Virus record (IMG/VR): IMGVR_UViG_3300042892_000761
Coordinates: 1 to 42,458 of that record
Direction: 5' to 3' (one strand)
Source: a virus
Length of the DNA stretch: 42,458 nucleotides
The notes under the pieces: generated by a model
Seen by the model: the letters and a program-made list of their open reading frames with translations, nothing else
Databases searched by the model: none
What the model was told of the DNA's origin: nothing
Translations under genes and position numbers: made by a program
Shown here: one piece after another, positions 31,038 through 38,435 of the stretch
Numbering within the stretch: position 1 is the stretch's first letter
How the letters are laid out: each line of letters starts with the position of its first letter

Positions 31038-31258
31038 TAGTTCACCTCACTATGATATGAAGCAAAGATTGATCCTGCTATTTTAGTCTCCCGCAATTTA
31101 ATGATCGCCTGGTGTGGACAAGGGCAGGCGGGAACAGGAACAAACTCCTCTTTCCAATAAGTAGTAAACTCCATTAAGGTATCACATTCACTACATAGAT
31201 AATCATACTTGACCCAAGTATCAGATGAATACTCTTTCCAAGGTTCTTCTAAATTCAT
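31037..31258 (-). CDS. Zinc-ribbon protein, 73 aa
   Basis: CSECD (about residues 22-26) and CPCPH (about 45-49) suggest a zinc ribbon; WKEYSSDTWVKYDYLC precedes it. First gene of the operon driven by the cassette at 31287. Unknown function. Confidence 0.7.
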   Translation of the reverse strand: MNLEEPWKEYSSDTWVKYDYLCSECDTLMEFTTYWKEEFVPVPACPCPHQAIIKLRETKIAGSIFASYHSEVN

Positions 31259-31286
31259 ATATATCCTCTCGTTTGGTTGTAGGATA

Positions 31287-31308
31287 ATTATATACTAGGG
31301 GTCTGACA
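31287..31308 (-). promoter_or_regulatory. Right-arm promoter cassette
   Basis: TGTCAG, 10 bases, TATAAT on the minus strand, with leader CAACCAAACGAGAGG. A near CRP-type palindrome TGTGA-TACTAG-CCACA lies at 31327-31342. Confidence 0.8.
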
Positions 31309-31522
31309 TTTGGAATACATTTTATGTGTGATACTAGCCACATTGTGGCAAAGCTCACAGAATTTCAGGGGATTTTATATTGACGTCGTAACAAGAATTT
31401 GCTACCCTTACTCTTTGTGGGAGCCGAATTTGTATTCAAGGCTGCTAGGGTCCAACGAAAGGAAAACCCTTGCTTTACTTAGCGACTTGGCGAATGCCTG
31501 CTAGCCGCACCTTAGAATAATA
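31309..31522 (-). other. Unexplained intergenic region with motif remnants
   Basis: About 215 bases without a convincing gene. It contains the near CRP-type palindrome, a TTTCAGGGGATTTT plus CGTAA motif as in the right-arm modules, and GTCCAACGAAAGG in the plus orientation (opposite to all other leaders). A minus-strand TATAAT at 31522-31527 overlaps the upstream stop and could drive a short RNA across it. No tRNA fold was found. Confidence 0.4.
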
Positions 31523-31732
31523 TTATACCATATCTTGATTGACTAGGATTTCCTCTTCAACCTTATTTAGTTCTATCATTTCATATGAGACCTTTTCTAG
31601 GGCCCCTTGAAATTTATTCTTATGGTGGCCACAGAAATATAGTTCCCCATCCACCATTTTAATTAACCAACGTGCCTGTGCTGAGTCTCCGCATTTGTCA
31701 CAAGCAATCCAACGATCTAGATCTTCTGTCAT
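31523..31732 (-). CDS. DUF7455-like zinc-ribbon protein, 69 aa
   Basis: WIACDKCGDSAQARWLIKMVDGELYFCGHHKNKF matches the actinobacterial/actinophage small zinc-ribbon family (CxxC ... CxHH) that I associate with DUF7455. The C-terminus is an acidic helix. Overlaps the upstream gene by four bases. Confidence 0.75.
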   Translation of the reverse strand: MTEDLDRWIACDKCGDSAQARWLIKMVDGELYFCGHHKNKFQGALEKVSYEMIELNKVEEEILVNQDMV

Positions 31733-31875
31733 ATTTTCCCACCTTCTATCATGTCTGCCAAGCGATCAAGGAGCCAAGTATCGATATCATTAATATCAAT
31801 CTCTCTTAGCTTTTCTATGATTTCCTCACGGCCAAACTTATAACCGTCTTGAAATCCTTCCTTATAGTCTGACAA
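31729..31875 (-). CDS. Hypothetical protein, 48 aa
   Basis: TTG start after a strong GAGGAG. Sequence SDYKEGFQDGYKFGREEIIEKL has the YxxGFxxGYxxG pattern common in small phage proteins. Function unknown. Confidence 0.65.
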   Translation of the reverse strand: MSDYKEGFQDGYKFGREEIIEKLREIDINDIDTWLLDRLADMIEGGKI

Positions 31876-31876
31876 T

Positions 31877-32092
31877 TTAACTCCTCATATATCCTGTAGG
31901 TTCATAGTCTGATTCAATTAGAACAGATAATCTGTGCTTATCTCTAAGCCTTGATACTTTCTCAATACTACCAGTTCCTAAATCGAATGTCAACGTCTTC
32001 ATATCGTATTCAGGATCTAATCCACTAGTCATTGCTTCCCATACCGCCAGTTTAAAACTGGCGGTAGTAGGAGCCTTAAGTTTATAATACAT
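31877..32092 (-). CDS. Hypothetical protein, 71 aa
   Basis: Begins MYYKLKAPTTASFKLAVWEAM; beta-rich second half. The ATG overlaps the upstream TAA (TAATG), which is why it is preferred to a GTG two codons earlier. Unknown function. Confidence 0.65.
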   Translation of the reverse strand: MYYKLKAPTTASFKLAVWEAMTSGLDPEYDMKTLTFDLGTGSIEKVSRLRDKHRLSVLIESDYEPTGYMRS

Positions 32093-32553
32093 TACCACTC
32101 CACATCTGCGTCATCAACGTTCCATGACTCAATTTCAATGACGTGAGTATTAGATGTAATAACTAATTCATCATTTAACATATAACGGGCGTCAAAGTCT
32201 TTGACATCTTTCATTGGAACTTCAACATCTAGAGTATAGGATATAGTACCAGTAACTCGCAAAGTTTTAATTGGTTCAATATCTAGGATGTTGGCAATTG
32301 CCTCAAGAACTTCTTCTTTATCATAATTGGAATCATACCAGTCGCTCATCAATTCTTGGACTTCTTCAATCTTAGAATTAAGAGCAAAGAAGGTGCGACG
32401 ATATTCTCGTCCATTATGTAATTCCCATTCAAGATCCGCCACATCAGTCATGATGTATTCAGGCGCTTCGGGAGCAGCATATGTTCCTGGCACTTTCTTA
32501 TATGTAACTAATTGATTAGGGTTATACGTTTCTACTGTTGCTGCTAGTTCCAT
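32092..32553 (-). CDS. Hypothetical protein, 153 aa
   Basis: The middle (EVQELMSDWYDSNYDKEEVLEAIANILDIEPIKTLRVTGTISYTLDVEVPM) combines a helical part with a strand-rich C-terminus; I recall similar ESWN/VDDA endings in actinophage proteins of unknown function. Start at the ATG after GGAAGAGG. Confidence 0.65.
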   Translation of the reverse strand: MELAATVETYNPNQLVTYKKVPGTYAAPEAPEYIMTDVADLEWELHNGREYRRTFFALNSKIEEVQELMSDWYDSNYDKEEVLEAIANILDIEPIKTLRVTGTISYTLDVEVPMKDVKDFDARYMLNDELVITSNTHVIEIESWNVDDADVEW

Positions 32554-32555
32554 TT

Positions 32556-33266
32556 TTATACCTCTTCCGTTGTTGTTGTAGGTTCTGATTGTACACCATG
32601 GGTCTGACATCTATCATTTAGGTGGTTATTACTATTACATTCAGGGCAGACTATTTCTTCACAGTCTTCACAGAAATTATCTAAAGGGTCATTTAGTTCA
32701 CAGTAATCACACTCCATACATTTCCAATTCCATTCTGATTCAATTGTACGCAGCACACCAAAATCATTAATTTGATAGGTAGTACGTCCGCCCCAACCAG
32801 TTTCTTCCTCGAATTCTAAATCTAACATTACTTTAGGATACTGTTCTGCTAATGCCATAATAGCCTCTTCGGGAATTCCCCAAGCAGTATTAAAACGGTA
32901 GCACAAAGAATACTCATCCTCGTCTTGTAAATCAGTATCAGAATACTTCTCGTCATTATGTACAGCAACGTCCCACTTGGTTCCCCAATTACGTAGGTTC
33001 CAAGAATACCAATCATCTCCACCAAATAGACCGTCGGCATTTGGGTCACGTTGAAGGTGATACGTTACAAGGTCGGTAGGAGCAATGATATTCCAGAATG
33101 AAAATATAGGTTCACTATATTTAGTAAGGACCTGCTCGTGTTGATGTGTTTCTGTATTCCAGTTGTCATGTAGCATTTCAAATGGTTTATTTAATTGCGC
33201 TTTAATGGCAGCAATGTCTTCTTTAGGTCCTGTAATCTGTAGATTATTATGTACCCAATTTGGCAT
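32556..33266 (-). CDS. Api92-like protein with C-terminal zinc ribbons, 236 aa
   Basis: MPNWVHNNLQITGPKEDI is the signature start of the phage/ICE Api92-like family (usually MPNWCxNxLxIxG). The C-terminus adds two Cys clusters: CMECDYC...CEDC (about residues 180-200) and CPECN...C. Its last residues are encoded by the promoter cassette of the next gene. Function unknown. Confidence 0.75.
   Translation of the reverse strand: MPNWVHNNLQITGPKEDIAAIKAQLNKPFEMLHDNWNTETHQHEQVLTKYSEPIFSFWNIIAPTDLVTYHLQRDPNADGLFGGDDWYSWNLRNWGTKWDVAVHNDEKYSDTDLQDEDEYSLCYRFNTAWGIPEEAIMALAEQYPKVMLDLEFEEETGWGGRTTYQINDFGVLRTIESEWNWKCMECDYCELNDPLDNFCEDCEEIVCPECNSNNHLNDRCQTHGVQSEPTTTTEEV
32588..32609 (-). promoter_or_regulatory. 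Right-arm promoter cassette (embedded in a gene)
   Basis: TGTCAG, 10 bases, TACAAT on the minus strand; encodes CQTHGVQS of the upstream Api92-like protein. Leader CAACAACGGAAGAGG follows. Confidence 0.75.
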
Positions 33267-33293
33267 TTGATATCCTTTCGTTGATATGTGAGA

Positions 33294-33315
33294 ATTATAG
33301 CAGAGTCCACTGACA
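33294..33315 (-). promoter_or_regulatory. Right-arm promoter cassette
   Basis: TGTCAG, 10 bases, TATAAT on the minus strand; leader ATCAACGAAAGG before the ATG at 33266. Confidence 0.8.
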
Positions 33316-33324
33316 TTATCTATA

Positions 33325-33455
33325 ATTCCTGGGATTTTTTTATATGCTCCGTATGATGTTAATCACACCCTCAATGTTGTGGGGGTAAGCTGCTGCAATT
33401 GTCAAGCCGACACGCCGTAGCGTGAGCAGTTTTGAATCATGCTCAGGATTTTTAT
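33325..33455 (-). repeat. Intergenic regulatory module R1
   Basis: Degenerate CRP-type site TATGA-TGTTAA-TCACA (33352-33367), a C/G hairpin region (ACCCTC...GTGGGGGT), TTGTCAAGCCGACACGCCG (33399-33417), and a hairpin TGAGCA...TGCTCA (33422-33445 region) just after the DUF932 stop. No gene. Confidence 0.6.
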
Positions 33456-33456
33456 T

Positions 33457-34461
33457 TTAGAAAGCCGAGATCAATTTCTTAATTCGGTTTTTTTCTGCGG
33501 TAAGAACTGGGTCGAATCCGCTTGCGCCAGCCATTAGCGTTTCAGAATTACCGCGACCTGTGCGGTAATAATCTAGGCGTTCTGTGATTGCGTTGAATGC
33601 GCCCCACTTAGTGCCATGGATATTTGTATTTGTAGGTGAGTTAAAATATAGATCGTCAAGCATGACAACCTTATTCTCCCACTTCTTTAGCGCACCCTTT
33701 GAATCTTTAACAGGCTTAGGGTAGATTGTTTGAATTAGTTTAGCAAACTCTGCGTTAGTAATTTCCTGCTCGAACATGGCTTTTGCTTCCGCTTCAAACT
33801 CATCAAAGTAACCAAGCGCAAGCCCAAGAGTTTCACGAGCAACAGCAATACGACCCTCAACAGTTTGAGTATGACGGATTTTGAAAGATTGCTTTGCTTC
33901 ACGCATAGCAAGGTTAAGAGTATTTTGGCAAACTACACGAACAGGGGTAACGGCTGCTTGAACAGCAACTGAGCCGTCGTGAGATGTCCAAACGATTAAG
34001 TATAGTTTTGTTTCATCATTAGCACCTTGTGGGTCAAGAACCATGGTGCGTGGAATATCAACAGAACCAAATACAACTTTGCCTTTCTTTAATGAACCAG
34101 CAGACTCCCAACGACAGTTAGGGTCGGCGTCGTGAATAGCGTCGGCAAATTGAAACAGTTCCTCATTTTGAACTGGAACATAACGCTTTCCAACAGTAGC
34201 AAGAACATCAGTTCCACCATTGAAGGGATTGTCACGAATGACAAGAGAGGCGGTAGAAACATCATTCCAAGATTCTGGAATGTGTTCGGTGATTGGAGAT
34301 AGTCGAACATTCCAATTAGATAGTTTTGCTTCATCAAGCATTGTTTGAGTAGTTACAACCTCATCTTTAGCAAAGACACGATTAGCAAGGTTATGCCAAG
34401 CAGGTGCGCCACGCAAGGCGAAAGCAACTTCGCCGTTTTCGGTTTCGAGATTATGAGCCAT
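33457..34461 (-). CDS. DUF932 phage/plasmid-like protein
   Basis: 334 aa, beginning MAHNLETENGEVAFALRGAPAWHNLANRVF, the typical start of DUF932/TIGR03299 proteins (G-x-PAWH). VRVVCQNTLNLAM (about residues 178-190) is the other conserved block. Found on phages and plasmids; function unknown, suspected in replication or recombination. Confidence 0.9.
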   Translation of the reverse strand: MAHNLETENGEVAFALRGAPAWHNLANRVFAKDEVVTTQTMLDEAKLSNWNVRLSPITEHIPESWNDVSTASLVIRDNPFNGGTDVLATVGKRYVPVQNEELFQFADAIHDADPNCRWESAGSLKKGKVVFGSVDIPRTMVLDPQGANDETKLYLIVWTSHDGSVAVQAAVTPVRVVCQNTLNLAMREAKQSFKIRHTQTVEGRIAVARETLGLALGYFDEFEAEAKAMFEQEITNAEFAKLIQTIYPKPVKDSKGALKKWENKVVMLDDLYFNSPTNTNIHGTKWGAFNAITERLDYYRTGRGNSETLMAGASGFDPVLTAEKNRIKKLISAF

Positions 34462-34490
34462 TTTTTCCTTTCGATTGGTTAAGTAGGATC

Positions 34491-34512
34491 ATTCTAACAT
34501 ATGCCACTGACA
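34491..34512 (-). promoter_or_regulatory. Right-arm promoter cassette of DUF932
   Basis: TGTCAG, 10 bases, TAGAAT; leader AACCAATCGAAAGG. Confidence 0.8.
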
Positions 34513-34549
34513 TTTACTAGACTGGGGAATCATTTACTTATGGCTGAGC

Positions 34550-34640
34550 TGTGAGTAATCTCACATTTTCCAGGGGTTTTCCACAGGCAGCCGTAAGGCT
34601 GTGGATAACCCCTCACGTCTGTGGGGGATTTTAAAAAAAA
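34550..34640 (-). repeat. Intergenic regulatory module R2
   Basis: Perfect CRP-type palindrome TGTGAGTAATCTCACA (34550-34565), then a long imperfect hairpin GGGGTTTTCCACAGGC / GCTGTGGATAACCCC (about 34573-34612) with a perfect DnaA box at 34600-34608, then CACGTCTGTGGGGG. Confidence 0.75.
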
Positions 34641-34653
34641 ATAAAGCTGGGGC

Positions 34654-34914
34654 TTATAGCCCCAACTCCATTTTCTTTATTCCATTAGTTTTAGATTTCG
34701 CATAACTTACAATTTCCTCATTAAGAAACATTGCGGCTACTTTCTTTTTTGTTTTAACATCTACGGCATAGGCACGAACTTTGCCAGAGAATTGTCTGAT
34801 GTTAGAATAAACCATATAAGATAAATCCTCACGATCAACATTTGTTTCCGAATAAAGTGTTAAGTCATGCGACTTAACATCATCATATATTTCTATTCGA
34901 TATTTACCGAACAT
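34654..34914 (-). CDS. Hypothetical protein, 86 aa
   Basis: Alternating strands (YRIEIYDDVKSHDLTLYSET, VRAYAVDVKTKKKV) suggest a small beta-rich domain. AAAGGAAAT Shine-Dalgarno. Unknown function. Confidence 0.7.
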   Translation of the reverse strand: MFGKYRIEIYDDVKSHDLTLYSETNVDREDLSYMVYSNIRQFSGKVRAYAVDVKTKKKVAAMFLNEEIVSYAKSKTNGIKKMELGL

Positions 34915-34929
34915 TTTATTTCCTTTGTT

Positions 34930-34970
34930 AGTAGGGGTGTGAGCAGTTTAGCCTGTCATGCTCAGGACAT
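34930..34970 (-). repeat. TGAGCA/TGCTCA hairpin downstream of the 34982 gene
   Basis: On the minus strand CCTGAGCATGA...AAACTGCTCAC, a 6-bp stem with about 13-nt loop. The same arms recur after the DUF932 gene (33422-33445 region), so this is a repeated post-gene element, perhaps a terminator or RNA-processing signal. Confidence 0.5.
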
Positions 34971-34981
34971 TATTTAATTAT

Positions 34982-35404
34982 TTATAGGTATTCAGCAACC
35001 GCATTGTAAGTGCTTGTGCTAACTACTTCCTCATCTGTCATCTTTAGAATACGAATTGCGTTTGACAATTCTTTCTTTGACTCACGATAAGTGCTAGGGT
35101 GAATAACCTCGAAATCCTTTTCAGGTTCTACTGGGAAAGAACTTTCCTCTGTGATGATGTCGAAATCAACATTGAGAGTTTTGTTCCAAGAGCGATAACT
35201 TGTGCGAAGGTTCTCGGACTTTGAGAAATTAGCAATAGCCCACTTGCCGATTTCTTTTTGCCAAGCCTTGTAAGCCTTCTGATACTTTGCTTCGTTTGCT
35301 TCTTGCGCCAAGTAGTCTTTTTCTAGTTTAGCGAGTGAAGCCTCTAGTGCTTTAATTACTTTAACTGTTTGGATTTTTACATTTATTGCTTTGCTTCTAG
35401 CCAT
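34982..35404 (-). CDS. Hypothetical coiled-coil protein, 140 aa
   Basis: N-terminal Lys/Glu coiled coil (KVIKALEASLAKLEKDYLAQEANEAKYQKAYKAWQKEIGKW) followed by a charged tail with LRTSYRSWNKT and a helical end. No recognised family. Confidence 0.7.
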   Translation of the reverse strand: MARSKAINVKIQTVKVIKALEASLAKLEKDYLAQEANEAKYQKAYKAWQKEIGKWAIANFSKSENLRTSYRSWNKTLNVDFDIITEESSFPVEPEKDFEVIHPSTYRESKKELSNAIRILKMTDEEVVSTSTYNAVAEYL

Positions 35405-35438
35405 TTATTTCCTCTTTCGTTAGGTTGGTTGGTTAGTT

Positions 35439-35478
35439 AGTATAGCAGGGGCTACTGACATTTATCGGTAGCCCCTGC
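35439..35478 (-). promoter_or_regulatory. Right-arm promoter cassette inside a hairpin
   Basis: TGTCAG, 10 bases, TATACT on the minus strand. GCAGGGGCTAC (35445-35455) and GTAGCCCCTGC (35468-35478) form a perfect 11-bp inverted repeat around the TGTCAG element, probably the terminator of the upstream gene sharing bases with the promoter. Confidence 0.7.
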
Positions 35479-35488
35479 CCTCTGCTCT

Positions 35489-35656
35489 TTACTTATCGAG
35501 AACTACTGTTGTCCAGCGATCACCGCTGTCGGTTTCTAATAGAACTCTCACCGAGCCAGATGAGTTAGGGTTAATCTCTTTGATTACTCCTGTGACATTG
35601 GACTTTAAGGTAGTGAATAAATCTCCTACTTGATAAGTCTTATTTTTTACTGTCAT
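35489..35656 (-). CDS. Small beta-barrel-like protein, 55 aa
   Basis: YQVGDLFTTLKSNVTGVIKEINPNSSGSVRVLLETDSGDRWTTV has the strand pattern of an SH3/KOW-like barrel (VGD...G-x-I...). Common small phage fold; function unknown. Confidence 0.65.
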   Translation of the reverse strand: MTVKNKTYQVGDLFTTLKSNVTGVIKEINPNSSGSVRVLLETDSGDRWTTVVLDK

Positions 35657-35682
35657 TTTGCTTCCTTTCTTGTTAGTGGATT

Positions 35683-35704
35683 ATTGTACCACTCCCTACT
35701 GACA
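35683..35704 (-). promoter_or_regulatory. Right-arm promoter cassette
   Basis: TGTCAG, 10 bases, TACAAT; leader CTAACAAGAAAGG. Confidence 0.8.
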
Positions 35705-35720
35705 TTTTCAGCAGGTAATT

Positions 35721-35999
35721 TTATTCGCCTAGTTCATCATAGACGGATTCAGCCATTTCATCAAACTCTGCTAACTCTGCCAGCATGTCTTTTAGATCTG
35801 ACTCTGATAGTAGAATATGGGTAACTTGATCTGCTACTTTACTCGCAAGGTGAGAACTATACATAAATAAGAACTTAGCATAAGTATCATCATCTAATTC
35901 ATGTCGGCGTTCATGGAGTTCGCCAGCAAGCCCCATAATTTCAGGGTCAAACATGCTCTCTTTAGTTGCCTCTAGGATTTCCATAGCAGTAATAATCAT
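35721..35999 (-). CDS. Hypothetical helical protein, 92 aa
   Basis: Acidic all-helical protein (MGLAGELHERRHELDDDTYAKFLFMYSSHLASKVADQVTHILL). No Shine-Dalgarno; two bases after the upstream stop, so it probably relies on coupling. Confidence 0.65.
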   Translation of the reverse strand: MIITAMEILEATKESMFDPEIMGLAGELHERRHELDDDTYAKFLFMYSSHLASKVADQVTHILLSESDLKDMLAELAEFDEMAESVYDELGE

Positions 36000-36001
36000 T
36001 T

Positions 36002-36211
36002 TTATTTAGCCACCTTTAAAGTTGCGAAAGAATTATGCTCATTTAATTCATCCAAGATTGGTTGTAGTCGTGGTGCTAATAAACTCTTTAGCATACCCTC
36101 TAACATTTCACGCTGTAAAAAATCGGGCATTGATAATAGTTGTTGAGCGGTTTCATTATTTTCATCTAGTTCTGTAACGAACTCTAGATTATGCTTGATT
36201 GATATTGTCAT
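36002..36211 (-). CDS. Hypothetical protein, 69 aa
   Basis: Helical (NETAQQLLSMPDFLQREMLEGMLKSLLAPRLQPILDEL). First gene of a two-gene operon behind the cassette at 36241. Unknown function. Confidence 0.65.
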   Translation of the reverse strand: MTISIKHNLEFVTELDENNETAQQLLSMPDFLQREMLEGMLKSLLAPRLQPILDELNEHNSFATLKVAK

Positions 36212-36240
36212 TTGTTACCTTTCGTTGGTTGAGTAGTAGA

Positions 36241-36262
36241 ATTATAACATGGGGGTCTGACA
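36241..36262 (-). promoter_or_regulatory. Right-arm promoter cassette
   Basis: TGTCAG, 10 bases, TATAAT; leader CAACCAACGAAAGG. Confidence 0.8.
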
Positions 36263-36299
36263 TTTATCTAAATATGCCAAGCTTTATTTAATTTGTTTG

Positions 36300-36412
36300 T
36301 GTGTTTAATCTCACATTTTCAGGCGCTTATTAAAACTTGACGTAAGCCAAGTTTTGCCCCCATATAACTGGGGGGAAGCTGAAGGATTTGTCAAGTCATA
36401 TGTCGGCGTGTC
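36300..36412 (-). repeat. Intergenic regulatory module R3
   Basis: CRP-type site TGTGT-TTAATC-TCACA (36300-36315, one mismatch), TTTCAGGCGC with CGTAAG, hairpin CCCCCATATAACTGGGGGG, TTGTCAAG and GGCGTGTC. It overlaps the 3' end of the 43-aa gene. No perfect DnaA box. Confidence 0.6.
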
Positions 36413-36527
36413 CATCGTGATCTACATCAATTTTATTAGCGCCTAACATATATATTGCTAGCGCTAACGGAGACAATAGAACTAACATTAAGAATGCTCC
36501 AATAATATTCCCTAACGTGGCCACCAT
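36396..36527 (-). CDS. Small membrane protein, 43 aa
   Basis: One transmembrane helix (about residues 8-28, IIGAFLMLVLLSPLALAIYML) then a hydrophilic end DVDHDGHADI that resembles a Ca-binding DxDxDG loop; this end is encoded by module sequence. Overlaps the upstream gene (TAATG). Confidence 0.65.
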   Translation of the reverse strand: MVATLGNIIGAFLMLVLLSPLALAIYMLGANKIDVDHDGHADI

Positions 36528-36637
36528 TATTTAGGACCAGGGCAGTCCATATGGAAATACATTATTAACATATGATCAGGATCTGTTGTTGTTGCTCCAC
36601 ATGCGTGGCATGACCATGAAGGTTTTTTCTTAGGCAT
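36527..36637 (-). CDS. Zinc-binding microprotein, 36 aa
   Basis: CHACG (about residues 10-14), His residues and a final DCPGPK. Good GGGAGAA Shine-Dalgarno. Function unknown. Confidence 0.6.
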   Translation of the reverse strand: MPKKKPSWSCHACGATTTDPDHMLIMYFHMDCPGPK

Positions 36638-36647
36638 TTTATTCTCC

Positions 36648-37397
36648 CTATTTTTTAGTTGCGCTAAACCGAATGTCGGCTTTGCCATAAACACATAACC
36701 CGCATGATACGCATGCGGAACCAGCGGCAGAAATAAGTGGAATAGATTTCATATTCTCAGGACACTTAGCGCCTACCTTACCAGTAATTTCTTTCATCTT
36801 GCTTTCAGTTAACGCAAAAGTCTTGCCGAGATAAGCAAGGCGAATTCCGTCATTCTGTTTTAGATCTGTAGCAATGGGTAAATTCTCATCATCGGTTGAA
36901 TAATACAATGATAGATTAGATACATCCTTAAGAATTAATGCGGCGGCTTTAACACGTGTATAAACCCAGAATTGAACATCGGGCTGCTCTTCAATTACCA
37001 TGCGCCATGCGTTAGTATAATCATCATTAAAAAAGTCGCCGTCCCAATGAATGCGAAATAACATAGGCGCAGATTTCTTAACGCAATCAGTTTTAAATTC
37101 TGCGATCATCTCAGAAAGTAAAGTGTACATAGTTTGAATGTCGGCATTCTTAAGTAATTCCCAATTGTGTAATAGATTAACTTTAACGCTAGGAAAGACT
37201 TTCTCTAACTTACCCGCATAGCACACGCTTTCGCATATGCTAGTAGCCCCAGGGCATGAGTATGCCTTGCCAGCAGGCAGGCCAAAAGTATTAGCAATGG
37301 CAGCCTGCTTACCATTCTTAGTTACAAGGTTGGCGACTTTACGGTCATTTGAGCGTTTTAATTTCATAGGCACGATTATATCAATGACGTCTGACAT
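36648..37397 (-). CDS. gp88-family Cys-rich protein
   Basis: 249 aa. CPGATSICESVCYAGKL (about residues 48-64) and CVSCGLCVYG (about 229-238) match the mycobacteriophage gene product 88 family, where the clustered Cys probably hold an Fe-S centre. FRIHWDGDFFNDDYTNAW (about 113-130) is a further conserved block. Biochemical role unknown. Confidence 0.85.
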   Translation of the reverse strand: MSDVIDIIVPMKLKRSNDRKVANLVTKNGKQAAIANTFGLPAGKAYSCPGATSICESVCYAGKLEKVFPSVKVNLLHNWELLKNADIQTMYTLLSEMIAEFKTDCVKKSAPMLFRIHWDGDFFNDDYTNAWRMVIEEQPDVQFWVYTRVKAAALILKDVSNLSLYYSTDDENLPIATDLKQNDGIRLAYLGKTFALTESKMKEITGKVGAKCPENMKSIPLISAAGSACVSCGLCVYGKADIRFSATKK

Positions 37398-37607
37398 TTA
37401 GTAATCCTCATCCATTCCATGGCCAGCAGACGCTAATGCGTCGGAATCGGCCCAGCCAATAGTTTCAAAGAATGACATTTCATCAGACGCATAACACTCA
37501 GCGCAAATATAATCATCGCCATAGATTTCATATTCTGACTCATCATAAAAAGTTTCTTGAGCACCACAAATTTCATAGTTCAAGCAAGCGACGGTAAAAG
37601 TTGACAT
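37398..37607 (-). CDS. Zinc-ribbon protein, 69 aa
   Basis: Cys at about residues 8, 14 and a CAEC pair (about 35-38), acidic overall. Immediately followed (TAAATG) by the gp88-like gene, so they form one operon from the cassette at 37635. Confidence 0.7.
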   Translation of the reverse strand: MSTFTVACLNYEICGAQETFYDESEYEIYGDDYICAECYASDEMSFFETIGWADSDALASAGHGMDEDY

Positions 37608-37634
37608 GGAACGCCTTTCGTTAGGAATAAAAGA

Positions 37635-37656
37635 ATAATACCATTAGCCACTGACA
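37635..37656 (-). promoter_or_regulatory. Right-arm promoter cassette
   Basis: TGTCAG, 10 bases, TATTAT; leader CTAACGAAAGG. Confidence 0.8.
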
Positions 37657-37683
37657 TTTTCTGCAACACGCCCTAGCTTTCAG

Positions 37684-37768
37684 GGTGTTTAATGTCACAC
37701 TCTTAAGGACACGCCCGACCCCGCACGTCTGTGGGGGATTTTTAGTCGTTTGTCAAGTCGACACGCCG
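37684..37768 (-). repeat. Intergenic regulatory module R4
   Basis: Degenerate CRP-type site GGTGT-TTAATG-TCACA (37684-37699), GACACGCC, hairpin CCCCGCAC-GTCT-GTGGGGG plus ATTTTT, and TTGTCAAGTCGACACGCCG (37750-37768). Confidence 0.6.
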
Positions 37769-37769
37769 C

Positions 37770-37871
37770 TTAGTCTAAACAAATATCGCAAGCATTTTCA
37801 GCGCACACGATACTTTCAACCGAGCACCATTCGCACCAGTTATTTTTTAGATCACAATTTTTATTCGTCAT
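37770..37871 (-). CDS. Cys-rich microprotein, 33 aa
   Basis: Six Cys in 33 residues (NCDLKNNWCEWC, VCAENACDIC), dense enough for two zinc sites or a disulfide knot. Overlaps the upstream gene by 11 bases. Not recognised. Confidence 0.55.
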   Translation of the reverse strand: MTNKNCDLKNNWCEWCSVESIVCAENACDICLD

Positions 37872-37983
37872 TTTTATTTTTGTGTTTTAGTTTTCTGAAA
37901 TATTTTTTCTTATTGCGAACAGGTTGCGCCGCATTACTGCGGCGCAATTCCTGTATGCGTTGAACTTTAGTTTTAATACTCAT
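37861..37983 (-). CDS. Basic microprotein, 40 aa
   Basis: MSIKTKVQRIQELRRSNAAQPVRNKKKYFRKLKHK, very basic, probably nucleic-acid binding. Starts inside the upstream gene (11-base overlap). Weak Shine-Dalgarno, so moderate certainty. Confidence 0.5.
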   Translation of the reverse strand: MSIKTKVQRIQELRRSNAAQPVRNKKKYFRKLKHKNKNDE

Positions 37984-38254
37984 CTGAGTAGCACCACGCT
38001 TCCAAGTGGTGTCCTTCAATAATCGCATGAGCAGGCGCGCCAACGCTTCCTCGCCAAAGTATGCCGTCGGGTAGCATAATTGTGCGGTTCAAATCATCCT
38101 CATGATATGCGTCGATAGCATCAATACAGGGTTGAACCATAGAAAGCGGAACGGGTGGATAATGGTTACCTTGTAAGTGATAACCGATAGCAGTTTCTAA
38201 ATCTAAATCAAATAAATCGTTATTCGCTAGATCCATTGCTGTATTACTTCCCAT
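37973..38254 (-). CDS. Conserved actinophage hypothetical protein, 93 aa
   Basis: GNHYPPVPLSMVQPCIDAIDAYHEDD and IMLPDGILWRGSVGAPAHAIIEGHHLEAW form a pattern I recall from many actinophage genomes, without known function. AAAGGAGA Shine-Dalgarno; overlaps both neighbours by 11 bases. Confidence 0.75.
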   Translation of the reverse strand: MGSNTAMDLANNDLFDLDLETAIGYHLQGNHYPPVPLSMVQPCIDAIDAYHEDDLNRTIMLPDGILWRGSVGAPAHAIIEGHHLEAWCYSDEY

Positions 38255-38435
38255 GACTGATCTCCTTTACCTTGTAGTTGCTTGCTGAGTGGAATTTATT
38301 TATATCAAACTTAGTATTATCTTTCGCATAAATAAGTGCGAAGTCATTAACTACTTTAGAAAATACGGCGGGGTGAACTTTATCCGACATAAATTTAAGA
38401 ATTTCTGCGGTTGCTTCATAGTCCTTGCGTGTCAT
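38244..38435 (-). CDS. Hypothetical protein, 63 aa
   Basis: Helical MTRKDYEATAEILKFMSDKVHPAVFSKVVNDFALIYAKDN; MTRKDYxxxA is a frequent start among small actinophage proteins. Function unknown. Confidence 0.65.
   Translation of the reverse strand: MTRKDYEATAEILKFMSDKVHPAVFSKVVNDFALIYAKDNTKFDINKFHSASNYKVKEISHGK

Noticed and set aside
31310-31504. 64-aa plus-strand open frame in the right arm
   Set aside because: It runs against all neighbours, crosses the CRP-type palindrome and has no plausible start context, though the in-frame AACGAAAGG is noted in the findings.
31380-31520. tRNA or tmRNA in the 31.4 kb gap
   Set aside because: No cloverleaf, no GGTTCGA-type T loop and no matching acceptor arms on either strand.
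34573-34640. Right-arm module hairpins as ordinary terminators
   Set aside because: Read in the direction of the minus-strand genes, the main hairpins are not followed by a U-tract; they may still affect termination but not by the usual signal.
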